Source of the DNA: Heterohyrax brucei
Taxonomy: Eukaryota; Chordata; Mammalia; Hyracoidea; Procaviidae
Direction: 5' to 3'
Length of the DNA: 64,000 bases
Assembly (NCBI GenBank): GCA_028571685.1
Contig: CM053143.1
Coordinates: forward strand, 8,051,501-8,115,500
Part shown: one piece after another, positions 45,988-57,333 of the stretch
How positions within the stretch are numbered: position 1 is the first letter of the stretch
How the letters are laid out: every line of letters begins with the position of its first letter
Translations under genes and position numbers: made by a program
The notes under the pieces: generated by a model
What the model was told of the DNA's origin: nothing
The model's database searches: none
The model's input: only the letters and a program-made list of their open reading frames with translations

Positions 45988-46159
45988 GATCTCAAAAACA
46001 GACTTGTGTATAGAAGAAAAGACTCTTTGACAGCTGCAAGGGAGGGGAGTGAGGGAGGGTGACGGGGAGAGGGTTTAGTTTAGATAGTTACTAGAAATCT
46101 AGTTGGGAGAAAGCGGTGACAGCACACATTAGGAACAAGAACAACATTAAGTGGACTTC

Positions 46160-46661
46160 TAAAAAGGCTTCAGAAGCAATAAAATTTTTAAAACAAACCA
46201 CTCTGTTGAAAATATCAAATGCTGGATAGACTGGCTTGGGTTTCTAACACTGACAGTAACAGCACAACAGGTGTTCTACACACAAGGATATTAAAAAGAC
46301 AGTGTCAGATACATTTATTTCCACATTCCGAAGCCCTCTTCTGTGCCCTTCTCCTTACTGTCTGTACCTTTCTCCAAGAATTCTGTGTAGTCCTTGCTTG
46401 TGCTGTGCTTTCAGGAGAATCTAACGTGGATCTACCCAACACAGTGGTGGTACCCAGTGCAGGAAGATCACAAAGCAACACCAAATCCATTCTTGGTGCA
46501 ACCCCAAATCTGCTCTTTGTGGACACAGAGACCTCAATTTCTGAATCCCAGATAAGGGAGATTCGTTTGAAAAATACTGAGTATACTTATGGGGAAAATT
46601 AGGCAGAATACCTGATATCAAAAGGTTCCTCAGAAATAGGAACAACTTATGTCCACACAAA
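46160..46661. other. Unassigned non-coding DNA beyond the L1
   Basis: Frame 46219-46602 has no domain. No repeat recognised. Confidence 0.35.
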
Positions 46662-46822
46662 AACTCTGGTGGCATCGTGGTTCAGAGCTGGGCTGCCAAC
46701 CAAAGGTCAGCAGTTAAAATCCACCAGGTGTTTCTTGAAAACTCTATATAGGACAGATCTACTCTGGTCTACATGGTTGCTCTACGGCAAAATCGACTCA
46801 ACAACGGGTTTGGGTTTTTCTG
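46662..46822 (+). mobile_element. AfroSINE, short form
   Basis: AAAACTCTGGTGGCATCG head, GTTAAAATCCACCAGGTG B-box, CAAAATCGACTCAACAACGG tail and GGGTTTTTC end. Complete. Confidence 0.9.
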
Positions 46823-47379
46823 TTTGTCTGTTTGTCTTAATGTGTATATGGGCAAGTATTTTTTTTTTTCCCCATCAAGATAAAGCTCCCTTTATTACTG
46901 TGTTCCTGTACAACAACTAGTAAACATGCCAACTGCACACACTGCATACTTAAGGGAGAGTTAGTGGTCCTTCTATCAATTACATGAGCCAAGTGCCTAG
47001 AACTCGGAAGTAATTTCCCCTATTTATGTTTCAACAAATACACCTGTTAGAAATAATATGATACTTTAGAAGACAGAACAAAAGAGAAAAATCTATAACT
47101 TGAGGATTCATTTATAAATCTCAAGACACAAACTACTGAGTAAAGTGTAAGTTGATCAATTCAAACCACATTGTCACTGTATTATTAATTTGTAAATCTT
47201 CTGACATAAGAAAAGAAAGTCCTATCAAGTCATCAGAAAAAACTGCTTCCTTTTTTCTCCAACATACAGTGATTACACTCCATCTGAATATCAAAAACAA
47301 AATACAAACAAAAAGCCCTCTACAAGAACTGTTATTAGAAATGAATTTTCTAGAATCTCACATCATTAATGAAGAAGCT
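46823..47379. other. Unassigned AT-rich non-coding DNA
   Basis: No feature recognised. Confidence 0.35.
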
Positions 47380-47537
47380 AAACCCATTGGCATCAAATCG
47401 ATTCCACTCATAACAATCCTGTAGGACAGAGCAGAACTGCCTCACAGAGTTTCCAAGGAGTGCTTGGTGAATCCGAACTGCTGACCTTTTGATTAGCAGA
47501 CATAACACGTAACTACTGTGCCACCAGAGTTTCCCAT
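47380..47537 (-). mobile_element. AfroSINE, short form, minus strand
   Basis: CTAAACCCATTGGCATC tail side, TGTGCCACCAGAGTTTCCC head side. Confidence 0.9.
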
Positions 47538-47609
47538 CAGTGAAAGGATCTTAGACTAACATTTTATTAGTTACTTGTGGATTTTGTTAATAAAACAGTA
47601 AAAACCAAA

Positions 47610-47817
47610 CTCAAATTCATTGTCATCAAGTTGATTCTGACTCATAGCAACCCTACAGGACAGATGAGAATTGCCACATAGGGTTTCCCTGGCTATATAT
47701 AATCTTTACAGAGGCAGACTGCTGTATCTTGGTCCCACAGGGTAGCTGATGTGTTTGAACAGCTGACCTTTTGGTTAGCAGCCCAGCACCTAGCCACTGG
47801 CCCATCAGGGCTCCTTT
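47610..47817 (-). mobile_element. AfroSINE, longer form, minus strand
   Basis: AATTCATTGTCATCAAGTTG tail, middle block ATATAATCTTTACAGAGGC and TCCCACAGGGTAGCTGATG, head side CCCATCAGGGCTCC. It differs from its neighbour at 47380-47537 by this extra block, a direct comparison of the two SINE forms. Confidence 0.85.
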
Positions 47818-47840
47818 AATTAAAAATGAAAAAAAAAAAT

Positions 47841-48604
47841 GTTAGACTGACACCTGATCTCCATAATCTATAAGGTACAACAAAATATCAATAAGAAGAA
47901 GATAAATCATCCAATTAAGTGATGGGCAAACGAGATGGATAGACATTTCTCTAAAGAGGAGATCCAGGCAGCCAAAAAACACATGCAGACATGTTCACAA
48001 TCTTTAGTTGTTAAAGAAATGCATCAAAACTACAATGAGATACCATCTCACCCCAACAAGGTTGGCCATGATCCAAAAAACACAAAACAACAAATGCTGG
48101 AGAGGCTGTGGAGAAAGTGGAACCCTCCTACACTGTTGGTGGGGTTGCAAAATGGTCCAGCCTCTTTGGAAAGTAATCTGGCGCTTCCTTAAAAAAATGG
48201 ATATAGATACACCATTTGACCCAGTAATTCCACTACTTGGAATATATCCTACAGAACCAAAGCCATTCACACCAACAGACACACGCACAAAAAAGTTTAT
48301 CGCAGCACAGTCCATGACAGCAAAAAGATGGAATCAACCCAGATGCTCAACAACAGAGGAACGGATAGGTAAACTATGGTATATATACTCATTGGAGCAC
48401 TATACAATGATAAAGAACAATGATGATTCCAGGAAACATCTCATAACCTGGTTTCAACTACAAGACATTATGTTGAGTGAAAGTAGTCAGAGACAAAAGG
48501 ACAAATATTGTATAAGACTCCTACAAAAAGAACTCAAAAACAGACTTATGCATAGAAGAAAAGACTCTTTGACAGCTGCAAGGGAAGGGAGGGAAGGGGT
48601 GTGA
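47841..48604 (+). pseudogene. L1 ORF2 C-terminal remnant
   Basis: Frame 48008-48604 contains the intact [18 protein letters not shown] zinc-knuckle, [37 protein letters not shown] and [16 protein letters not shown]. The frame at 47935-48192 holds the adjacent upstream residues, so one frameshift separates them near 48020. EN and RT are missing. Confidence 0.9.
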
Positions 48605-49505
48605 GGTGGAGAGGGCTTAGATTAGACAGTTGGTAGAAATTTGGTTGGGTGAAATCAGAGACAGCACACATTAGAAACAAGAACAATATTAGGTGGACTT
48701 CAACATAACTTCAGTACTTCTCCCATCTTAACCCAATAATGCAAGGACAGAGCAGCTGGAGCGGGGGGCAGGGGACCATACTCTTAGGCAAAATCAAGGC
48801 CAATTGGCACAACTAGCGTTTTGCTAAGAGGGCTCTCTGCACCCCACATTGGTGAGTGGCGTACGGGGTCTTAACAGCTGCCAAGCTGCCATCTGAGGGC
48901 ACAGCAAATGGTCCCAACTCAGCAGTAACAGATGCTCACCGAGGACCAAAATGACATAGGATAAAGACAACCCAGAAGATAGAGAGACCCACACGAGTTG
49001 TGCATCAACTTGGGACTGGAAGAACCGGATGGTGCCCGGCCACCACCAGTGATAGCCACGATGGAGCTCACTAAGTTGAGTCTCACTGGCAACACAAGAA
49101 TAAAAAGGGGTGTACTCTGGGATCTCCACTAAAAGACCACAATTGATGGCCCAGAGGATTCGAGGTCCCCGGGAGCATGGACCCTGGCTCTGATGCTGCC
49201 CTTGCCCATAAATCATAATGAAGGCCCACTCTTTGGACACCAGTGGATTGGACTTGGTAATGCAGAGTGACCATATATTGGATGCACTTTATGGTTCTAT
49301 GCATCTATAGGATATCATCCTGCTGACCTCCTGCTAGAGTAAGGGGAGTGGGTGGAGAGGAGGGGAAAGGGGACTGTTGGGAGGATGAGACATGTATGGA
49401 GCAGAGAGGAACAGTGTGCTGTCACCTGGCAGGGAGAGCAGTGGAAACTGCTTATAGGTGGGCATGTAAATTTCTATGGGAATGTACATTTTCACCCAGT
49501 CATAA
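48605..49505 (+). other. L1 3'UTR
   Basis: Shared with 58570-59540, e.g. GAGGGCTCTCTGCA, GAGGACCAAAATGACAT and GATATCATCCTGCTGACC. The long minus-strand frames here (48824-49240 and 49083-49304) recur in the sister copy only because the 3'UTR is shared; they are not genes. Confidence 0.8.
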
Positions 49506-49574
49506 TAAAAAAAAAGCAATGTAAGTTCACTAACCACAAAAAAAAATTCCCTTATGATTTCTGTAAGGTTATGA

Positions 49575-49743
49575 GGAAGATGAATGAAAAAGAGGAAGAC
49601 CCTCACCAAGAGGGACTGACACTGGCTGCAACAATGGGCTCAAGCAGAACAATGATTGTGAACATGGTGCTCGACTGGGCAATGTTTTGTTTGGCTGTAC
49701 ACAGGATCACAATCAACTGGAACCAACACTACGACACCTAAAA
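49575..49743 (+). mobile_element. RTE (BovB-like) LINE 3' end with ORF C-terminus
   Basis: Frame ending GLTLAATMGSSRTMIVNMVL..WAMFCLAVHRITIN matches the C-terminal end of the RTE ORF (family pattern: MGSS..TIVxMxxDxxxFxxxVHRxxxS). It ends GACACCTAAAAAC. Compare the reverse-strand copies at 24668 and 35524. Confidence 0.8.
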
Positions 49744-50904
49744 ACATGTTAACACTATGTGACCTTTTAATAAGTAGAAAACAGCTCTTAAGTTTAGAAA
49801 GAAGTAAATTATACTCTGTAACTCCAGTCCAAATATTCCTGGTTTTAGTTTTGTCTCCTAGGTTACCCATCTAAACAAGAGTTCTTGTCAAGTAAGAAAT
49901 ATAAAAAGCCCCAGTACCTCTACATCTAAGAGTCGTTGTCCAAAATGCAAAATATTGGTATATAATAAAACAGATTTGGAATGAGGCTTGTGGGCTTCAC
50001 ACATTTCAAAAGCTGACTGAAAATTAAGAGTACTTTAAATGGATGGGATTATTTAAACTGATATAGCCCTGATATAGCAACCCAAATAGTATAAATAAAC
50101 TTTCAGTGTACTATAATTGTTCTATTGGTCTATATCACATAGACATAATCATAATGTTAAGTCAACAATGCCATCATTGAGTTGCAAACTATGAAACAGT
50201 AACAAGCTTAAAGATACTTTCAAATATAATCTGCAAAAAAACTGTCTCACTATTAAAATTCAGCTTGAGTTTAATATGAAAAACGTTAGCATACCAAAAG
50301 AATTCTAGCTAAGCACTCATGTATGAACACTGATATTAGCCTGAAATTTAAGACAGGCTGCTGGATTGAATGATGAGACCATCGGCTTGAGTTCTTCAGT
50401 TCATTAGCTTAACCACAATCCCAACCTAATATCCATAAAGTCACAAAGGCAAATGTAATATACCTCTTAAGTTTAGAGAACTATGCAAATTTTTCATTAT
50501 TCACATCAGGAAGGATTTATGCTCAGCATTATTTTAGTGACAGTGAAGTAAGAACTACAATAGTCTTTGAAGAAGTTTAACTTTTTTAAAAGCACTAAAA
50601 ATCAGTTACTTTTTTTCTTACTTTCCCTGCAAATACGTTGAAAAACAGAAATATATCTCCCTCTCCTGAAATTAGCTATAGCCTCTCACCACCCAGAGAT
50701 GCACCAAAGCCAAGACTCAGTCTTCCCCTACAAACATCACCTCCTGCTGTGCTTCCTCTACCAGGTGCCCAAACCATGCACCACCCTGAACTCTTTCCCC
50801 TCTCGACAGCAACCAGCTATCAATTAATCACCAGGTCCAACCAGGTCTCTCAGATCTATCACTTCTCCTAATGTCTAGCCGAGGGTGGTGGACCAACCTC
50901 TCTC
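49744..50904. other. Unassigned non-coding DNA
   Basis: No gene or repeat recognised with confidence; 50640-50900 is pyrimidine-rich and may belong to the L2 that follows. Confidence 0.35.
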
Positions 50905-51075
50905 CACACAATGCCAGATACCTGTCTTTCCAGCTTCTTTCTTTCCACATTTCCCCAAGATACCACCAACCACACTGAAGCTCTTGGCTGGGTCTCTCAC
51001 CTCTAAACATTTGCACACTAGCTTTTGGCTTAAAAGTCACCTCCTGGGGAAGAAGAAAGAGTTCCAACAATAGTT
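50905..51075 (+). mobile_element. L2 LINE fragment
   Basis: ACACTGAAGCTCTTGGCTGG, CTAAACATTTGCACAC and TTAAAAGTCACCTCCTGGGG follow L2 3' landmarks (ctttgcactt..aaatgtcacctcctcagag). It accounts for part of the 162-aa minus-strand frame at 50828-51316. Confidence 0.5.
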
Positions 51076-51340
51076 GCTCAGCTTTTCTGGTGGCATGTAC
51101 TTTCATATAAGAGCGTATGTATAATTCAAACACTGCCTCTTCAAACAAGAGTGTCAAGGGAATAGTCTCCCGAACTACGCAGTAAGCAGTGTTTTGTCCA
51201 TCAGGGCTGATGTTTATTCTTGATTTTAGTCCCATCTCTGCTGTTGTTATTGCATCATCACCACTATTCACAGCAATAATAAATGATTGACAGTGGTATA
51301 TTTTTACAATTAACATGGTAGTTTTACATACGCAGAAACC

Positions 51341-51504
51341 CTGGTTGCACAGTGGTTAAGTACTATGGCTGCTAACCAGAAGGTTCACTGTTGAAATCCA
51401 CCAGATGCTCCTTGGAAACTCTATGGGGCAGTTTTTTTCCGTCTATAGAGTAGCAGTAAGTCAAAAACAACTCCATAGCAGTGGGTTTGGTTTTGTTTTT
51501 TTCA
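51341..51504 (+). mobile_element. AfroSINE, short form
   Basis: AGAAACCCTGGTTGCACAG head, GTTGAAATCCACCAGATG B-box, CAAAAACAACTCCATAGC tail and GGTTTGGTTTTG end. Complete. Confidence 0.9.
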
Positions 51505-53414
51505 TGTACACAAATCATGCTACTTAATCCCTCCCTGGCCCTTGGTCATTGTTATACCAAGCAGAGTAGGGATGCTGTCAGGTAGCATTCCCACACATGC
51601 CATCAGCATATAATTGTTCACTGAAGACCAAAGACCAGATGGGGAAGAAGTCCCAGGAAGATACCTAAAGGTTGGACTGACATATAAAATGGCACTGAGA
51701 AGAGGATGAGGAAAAGACAGAACAACACAGAAGGCAAAAATGAGTATTTAGGGAACGGCCACAGGGGGAGCCCCCCAAACGGTTAATCTCAACTCACAAG
51801 TCTCCAGCTCTCTTCCTCTTGTAGGATTTCTTAAAAGACACAGCCCTTTGGAGACAAAAACTGTTTACACAATTTCCCCTGGTCTTGGCTAACTTTTCTG
51901 AACTTGGTTACACTCAACTCCTTTCTAGTTTACACCCCTCTACTGCCCAGTCACCAATAGCCACATTTGGTACAAAAACAGAGTCTGTCCTTTAGGGAGG
52001 GGTCTTGGGGAATAATAGGGGTTGGTCACATCAGTCTCTCCATATGCCATGTACAATCAAATGGAACTGAAGGGCACTGAAGGGACACCATGAGTAGAAA
52101 TCAACTTGACAGCAACAAGGTCGTTTTTCTGGGGGGTTGGAGAGGGAGGACTGGAACCAAACACCACCTTTTTAGAAGCAATAAGTTGCTAAATTAGTAA
52201 TACTACATGCTTTCTCGTATACTAAGGTGACTCAGCCAGCCCACCAACAAGAAGGCATACACTTTGAAGTATTTTTCCAGCAGTGGTGATGGATGTTCAG
52301 ATTGGCCCTGTGGGGATAGATGGCCAGTGGCAGGTGCAAAGCAACTGTCCCAAGTGGTCCATGCAATCTGACCACAGAACAAAGCGAGACTCTTGCTCCT
52401 TATGGGAAGAGGCCTGCACCTTGGGCCTCATGAATCCCATGTTTGAGCTGGTCAAATTTACTAAGGAAGGGGGGAAAAAAATTCAAGAATTTAGAAGGCA
52501 ACTTTTCTGTCTACTGAATACTTACTTGGACCAAGATCTGAAGCCACCTCACTGCAACCCAATTAATGTAATTCAACCGTAAAAAAAACTAAGCAACAAC
52601 AAGGTTGCTATTCAATTTTATTTTGCTCCAGTTTTTCCTGTGAATGTAGTCATGAAGGTGGTATAGTGAGAAGAAACATGTAATTAGTCTTCCTACATAA
52701 CTTTCTTTCAAATACTGTATGTGTGTCTCAGTACATCTCCACGTAAAAGAAACAGATGTGCATTGTGTAGGGTAAAATTACATGGGATGCTGTCAAAATC
52801 AAGGTGTTTAGGTGGGAGTTTCCCTAGGTAGGTAGTTTATGAGATTTTTAAATGGATGAATGAGGGGTGCTGAAACTTATATCTGGAAAAAAACAAGATA
52901 CTCCCACCATCTAGTTTACTTTAAAATAAAGGAAAAGAGCCTGTCTTTCCAATAAGTATTTATTTAGAGAATATAAATGTTAAGTTTTCTCCATCACTTT
53001 TAATTCTTACAAACATGTAGTAGGAAAGTTAGCAGATAAAATGTCTATGGACTTACCCTGCAGAAGGAACTAGATCAATGTCCAAGGACCCATCAGTGTG
53101 GTCATTTATAATTCTGTAACTCTGTGTCCAAACAGACAAAAAAAGATGCTCTGGGGGACACCATTACACCACAGAATTAAACAGCATATTTCATCTTTTA
53201 GACAGTAAAAAAAGTTTACATCTAATAACTCTGTACAGAGAGGGTCAGTGAGTCCTTTAGATGTAGACTTGAGTTTACCAGAAGGGAAAAATGGAGGGAA
53301 AGAATTCACAAGAATCAAGGATTTAGAGTAGACACCAAAAGAAAAATGTGTACTGTGTATTTTCCTTAAAATTTTGCTAAAATGAAAACATCTAATTTAA
53401 TTCTCCAATAACTT
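51505..53414. other. Unassigned non-coding DNA
   Basis: Includes a SINE-tail fragment at 52080-52122. The 99-aa frame at 52283-52582 and the region 51600-52030 match no family I recognise; an old LTR is possible but unsupported. Confidence 0.35.
52080..52122 (+). mobile_element. AfroSINE tail fragment
   Basis: GGGACACCATGAGTAGAAATC then AACTTGACAGCAACAAGG: only the 3' terminus is present. Confidence 0.5.
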
Positions 53415-53545
53415 ACCAATACTGTGATGTGGATATTAGAGATGGAGAAACTACAGGTCAGAAAAGTTATGCAAGGTCACTGTTTAAATTCTTAAGCTAG
53501 TGAGTGACAGAGCCCAAACGGAATGAGATTAAAATGGGCAGGGGG
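53415..53545 (-). mobile_element. MIR SINE fragment, minus strand
   Basis: GATGGAGAAACTACAGGTC, CAAGGTCACTGTTTAAATTC and GTGAGTGACAGAGCCCAAAC match reverse MIR landmarks. Confidence 0.6.
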
Positions 53546-53891
53546 AGAAACACAGCTTTTAAACTTTTTTCCACGAAAATGATTATTTTTATGCCCTTAA
53601 TTTTTCATTCATTCATTCTGCAGACATCTGTTATGATTATGTACCCCATACCACTAGCCCTTGTCTGAAATAACTAGAGTCAATACTGTACAATATATGA
53701 AAAACACATCCTCTCAATATTATTAAAATATATCTACAGTAAGTAGTGGTAACACTTGCATGAGGTTCTCGACAACTGAGAGCAATCTTTCAACAATGTG
53801 TTTAAATTATGATCTATTCTTAAGTAAGAAATAATATTACATTTTACCCTGTGAATTTTCTCCAAAAAAAAAAGGTCTTTCCAATCTGTTT

Positions 53892-54040
53892 GGAACCCTG
53901 GTGGCACAGAGGCTGAAAGCTCAGCTGCTAACCAAAAAGTCAGCAGTTCATATCTACCAGCTGCTCCTTGGAAACCCCATAGGTCAGTTCTATTCTGTCT
54001 TAAAGGGTTGCTATGAGTTGGAATAGACTTGATGGCAAAT
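53892..54040 (+). mobile_element. AfroSINE fused at its 3' end to L1
   Basis: GGAACCCTGGTGGCACAG head, CAGTTCATATCTACCAGC B-box and GAGTTGGAATAGACTTG tail. The SINE ends at GATGGCAA and L1 ORF2 sequence follows with no poly(T/A) or target duplication visible between them. Confidence 0.85.
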
Positions 54041-55637
54041 TTCATCAATTGTTGCAGAAAAGGCATCTGACAAAGTTCAACACCCATTCATGTTTAAAAC
54101 TTTCAGAAAAATAGGAATGGAGGGGAAATTCCTCAATGCAATCAGTAGCATCTATGCAAAGCGAACTGCCTTCATCATCCTGAATGGTGAAAGACTGAAA
54201 GAATTCCCTTTGAGAACAGGAACTAGACAAGGATGCCTACTCTCACCACTTCTATTCAACATTGTGCTAGAAGTTCTAACCAGAGCAATTAGACAAGACA
54301 AAGAAATAAAGGGCATCTGTATCAGCAATGAAGAAGTAAAAATCTCCCTCTTTGTAGATGATATGATTATTTATAGAGAGAAGCCAAAGAAATCCCTAAG
54401 TAAACTATTGGAACTAATAGAGGAGTACAGTAAAGTATCGGGATACAAGACTAACATAAGTAAGTCAGTGGGATTCCCTTATACCAACAATGAGATTATT
54501 AAAGAAGAAATCACCAAATCAATTCCACTTACTATAGCTCCCAAGAAGATAAAATAGGAATAAATCTAACTAGAGAAATAAGAGATCTTTACAAAGAGAC
54601 CTGTAAGACGTTACTACAAGAAACTAAGAGAGACTTACATAAATGGAGTAAGCTACTCTGCTCATGGATAGGAAGACTCAACATTGTGAAAATGTCTATT
54701 TTGCCCAGAGCAATCTACTTATATAGTGCAATACCAATAAAAATTCCCACGACATTTTTTTTAATGAGATGGAGAAACAAATCATCATCTTTGTTTGGAA
54801 AGGGAAGAAACCTCAGATAAGTAAAGCACAACTAAAGAAGAAGAACATACCGGGAGGCCTCTCACTACCTGACTTTAAGCCAAACCAAGTGTTGTTAAGT
54901 CAGATCCAACTCATGGCGACCCTGACTTTAGAACTTATTATATTGCCACAGTTGTCAAAACAGCCTGGTACTGGTACAAAAAGAGACATGTTGACCAACG
55001 GAACAGAGTAGAGAACCCAGAGATGCCACCATCCTCCTATGAACAGTTGATATTTGACAAAGGCCCCAGAATTTTACACTGGGGTAAAAACGGTCTCTTT
55101 AACAAACGGTGCTGGCAAAATTGGATATCCATCTGCAAAAAAAATGAAGCAAGGCCCATATCTCATACCTTATACAAAAACGAACTCAAACTGGATAAAA
55201 GACCTAAATATAAAATCTAAAACGATAAAGCTCATCCAAGATAAAACAGGATCAACAATGGAAGTTTTAATAGACAATGCAGACAGACTTCGAAATCTGA
55301 CAAACAAAGCACATTTAACAGACGAGAAAATAAATAAACAGGAATTACTAAGAATCAAATACTTTTGCTCATCCAAAGTCTTCATCAAAAGAATTAAAAG
55401 ACCACCTACAGAATGGGAAAAAATATTTGGCAACTATATGTCAGAGCAATACCTGATCTCTCTAATCTATAAGGTACTACAAAATATCAACAAGAAAAGG
55501 ATAAATAATCCAATTAAGCGATGGGCAAAGGAGAGACAGACATTTCTCTAAAGACGATATCCAGGCAGCTGAATGACACATGCAGAATTATTCACAATAA
55601 TTAGCTATTAAAGAAATTCAAATCAAAACTACAATGA
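54041..55637 (+). mobile_element. Older L1 LINE, left part (interrupted)
   Basis: Begins inside ORF2 at the RT palm (GAAAAGGCATCTGACAAAG) and runs to the point where the younger L1 inserted. The right part resumes at 59557. It differs from the other L1s in sequence and, at its end, in 3'UTR. Confidence 0.9.
54041..55637 (+). pseudogene. L1 ORF2 RT and thumb remnant
   Basis: Frame 54090-54557 holds [20 protein letters not shown] and the catalytic box FVDD (54351-54362) with both aspartates, unlike the FAVD of the large L1. It then breaks near 54557, is interrupted by a micro-SINE at 54878, and resumes in overlapping frames 55023-55220 and 55054-55551 (WEKIFGNYMSEQYLISLIYK). Several frameshifts; not functional. 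Confidence 0.88.
54878..54920 (-). mobile_element. Micro-SINE with 10-bp target duplication
   Basis: 43 bp: AGCCAAACCAAGTG..TTGTTAAGTCAGATCCAAC..TCATGGCGAC, the reversed tail of an AfroSINE. CCTGACTTTA stands at 54868-54877 and again at 54921-54930. The interrupted L1 reading (ACCTGACTTTAGAAC in the large L1's region 44779-44793 is ACCTGACCTTAGAAC) confirms that the insert is foreign. Confidence 0.9.
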
Positions 55638-56632
55638 CGTGGAGTCAAGGTGGCCAACTAAGCACACATCTCCTTATATTCCTCTGGAAACGAAGACCTG
55701 GATTGATACTCAAACGGAGCCTTCTGATCACCCAATCAGTCTCAGGACATGGCACAGGGCTGTTACTTTCGACTTCATACCACTGAGCGAAAAACCTCCT
55801 CTCTTTCACTGACTCCTGCGCCTGACTAGCCCTGGCTCTCACGGACTGAAGGTAAACACACCATATTGACGTTTTTTTTCTCTGTCTTGGCCAGCAGGCG
55901 GAGCTGGGTCTTGCCTAGCGGCTAGACTCAGATGCGCTGCTGGGGGGATGGACAGGCGAAATTCCCATTTTTTGAATGCCAGGCTTAGGACTCTGTTAAT
56001 CTAGACACTTTGGGCCTGTCATTTTATCTCTGCCACAGTGGGGTTTGTACAAAATTTCACAGTGAGTGTGTAAGACACCACTTCAGGTACGGAGATTTTA
56101 GTGGGACCTAATTCTCAGCATGGGAGCCAGCGCCTGTAAACAGGACAGCGCTTCTCCGACGGAAAACCAGTAATTTACACAGTGCAACCTACGTTCGGAG
56201 CTCTGCAACATAAGCAGAGGAATCACTATCTCTCGGCACTTTACCCCCTCCATCTGCTGCCTGTGTGGAGGACGCCATCTTGGATATGGTGGCCACAGCT
56301 GGACCTAATTCTTAGCTTGGGAGCCAGAGCCTGCCCACAGGAGAGTGCTTTTCTACCAGAAAAGCTATACTTTCCACAGTGTCGCCTAAGGCTGGGCCCT
56401 GTCAGCAGAAGCCAACAGAGCAGTAGCATTGCTGTATTCTGAACTAGTTTGTATCATCTGGGGTAGGATATAGTGGTGCTTACTTTGCCGGTGGAGAAGA
56501 GGGACCTCTACACCTGAAAACCTGACTGACTTGGGAAGTGGTCAGATACCTTTTGCTTTACATTTTAAGACAGCCTAGAGGAACATCTGCAGTCCATCCT
56601 CACAGTATCTCCTCTAGCCTTTACTTACTCAC
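55638..56632 (+). promoter_or_regulatory. L1 5'UTR (internal promoter region)
   Basis: Aligned along its length with 39803-40802 (e.g. GGAAACGAAGACCTGG, TGACTGAAGG-like ACGGACTGAAGG, GCTGGGGGGATGG). Near the start CAAGGTGGCC differs by one base from the YY1-type core AAGATGGC. Fewer CpGs than in the other copy. Confidence 0.6.
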
Positions 56633-57333
56633 ATGGGACCAAAAAAGCAATAGACACTTGTGCCATACAAGAAATCACCCATGGCTTCAGAAGGCTCCCC
56701 AAAAAAGCAACCAAGGAGTTTTCCAGATGAAGAAACTTTTATGAAAGCATCAGGAAGTGAATACAAAATGGTTATATACAGAGCCCTTCTAGACCTTATA
56801 CAAAATGAAGCAGAACATAATGAAAAGTTAAGCAAGCTGTTCAATCTGATGGAACACCAGTACTCTGAAATCCAACAGATCAAGAACAAAATTAAAGACA
56901 TAGAAACTTACATTCAAAGCCAAGAAAACAGAAGGGAACAAATGGAAAAAAGAATTTCTGACTTGGAAGACAGAGCTATTGATGCCAGTGTCTATGAGCA
57001 GAAATGAGAAAAAAGAAACAAGAGAAATGAAGAAGCATTAAGAAGCATGTGGGACTCTATTAAGAGGAGCAACCTTTCAATTAATTCGAGTCCCTGAACA
57101 GGCTGAGACACCTGAGAACACAGAAAGTATCGCTGCTGAGCTGCTGACAGAAAACTTCCGAGAAATCATGAAGGAAGATAATATAGACATCTCAGATGCA
57201 TATTGTATGCCACCCAATACAGATCTCAAAAGAAAGACTCCAAGACATATTATAACCAAACTTAACAAAATGAAACATAAGCAGAAACTCTTACATGCAG
57301 CAAGACTCAAAGCAAAGCTAACATTCAGGAGGA
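56633..57333 (+). pseudogene. L1 ORF1, truncated by deletion
   Basis: Starts MGPKKQ and meets a TAG at codon 7 (56651). The frame then continues 56660-57007 with the coiled-coil (EHNEKLSKLFNLMEHQYSEI) to a TGA at 57005. The remaining part with PRHIITKLNKMKHKQKLL is in another frame. It is cut at LTFRRKE, before the C-terminal domain. Non-functional. Confidence 0.88.

Larger units (their letters stand above)
39803..46159 (+). mobile_element. L1 LINE, near full length, inactive
   Basis: Order: ~1-kb 5'UTR, ORF1 (40803-41763), a 416-bp inter-ORF region, ORF2 (42180-45987) and a 3'UTR that ends after only ~170 bp. TAAAAAGG stands at both ends (39792-39799 and 46160-46167), a candidate target duplication; no poly(A) tail precedes the right copy. 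The L1s at 47841 and 55638 have ~900 bp more 3'UTR, so this copy is 3'-truncated. Confidence 0.9.
47841..49514 (+). mobile_element. L1 LINE, 5'-truncated
   Basis: Starts inside ORF2 (matches the large L1 from about 45296) and continues through the ORF2 C-terminus and a ~900-bp 3'UTR ending CACCCAGTCATAATAAA..A9. Close relative of the copy ending at 59540. AfroSINEs stand just upstream and an RTE end just downstream. Confidence 0.9.

Noticed and set aside
48824..49240. 138-aa minus-strand frame recurring at 58832-59059
   Set aside because: It lies antisense in the L1 3'UTR; recurrence reflects the shared UTR.
50828..51316. 162-aa minus-strand open frame with a protein-like composition and a CTTTCTTCTTCCCCAG acceptor-like motif
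   Set aside because: Part of it overlaps an L2-like fragment, no domain is recognised, and the start has no promoter or splice support. A homology search would decide; a match to a known protein would overturn this.
52283..52582. Possible retroviral coding remnant in a 99-aa frame
   Set aside because: No retroviral motif could be named.
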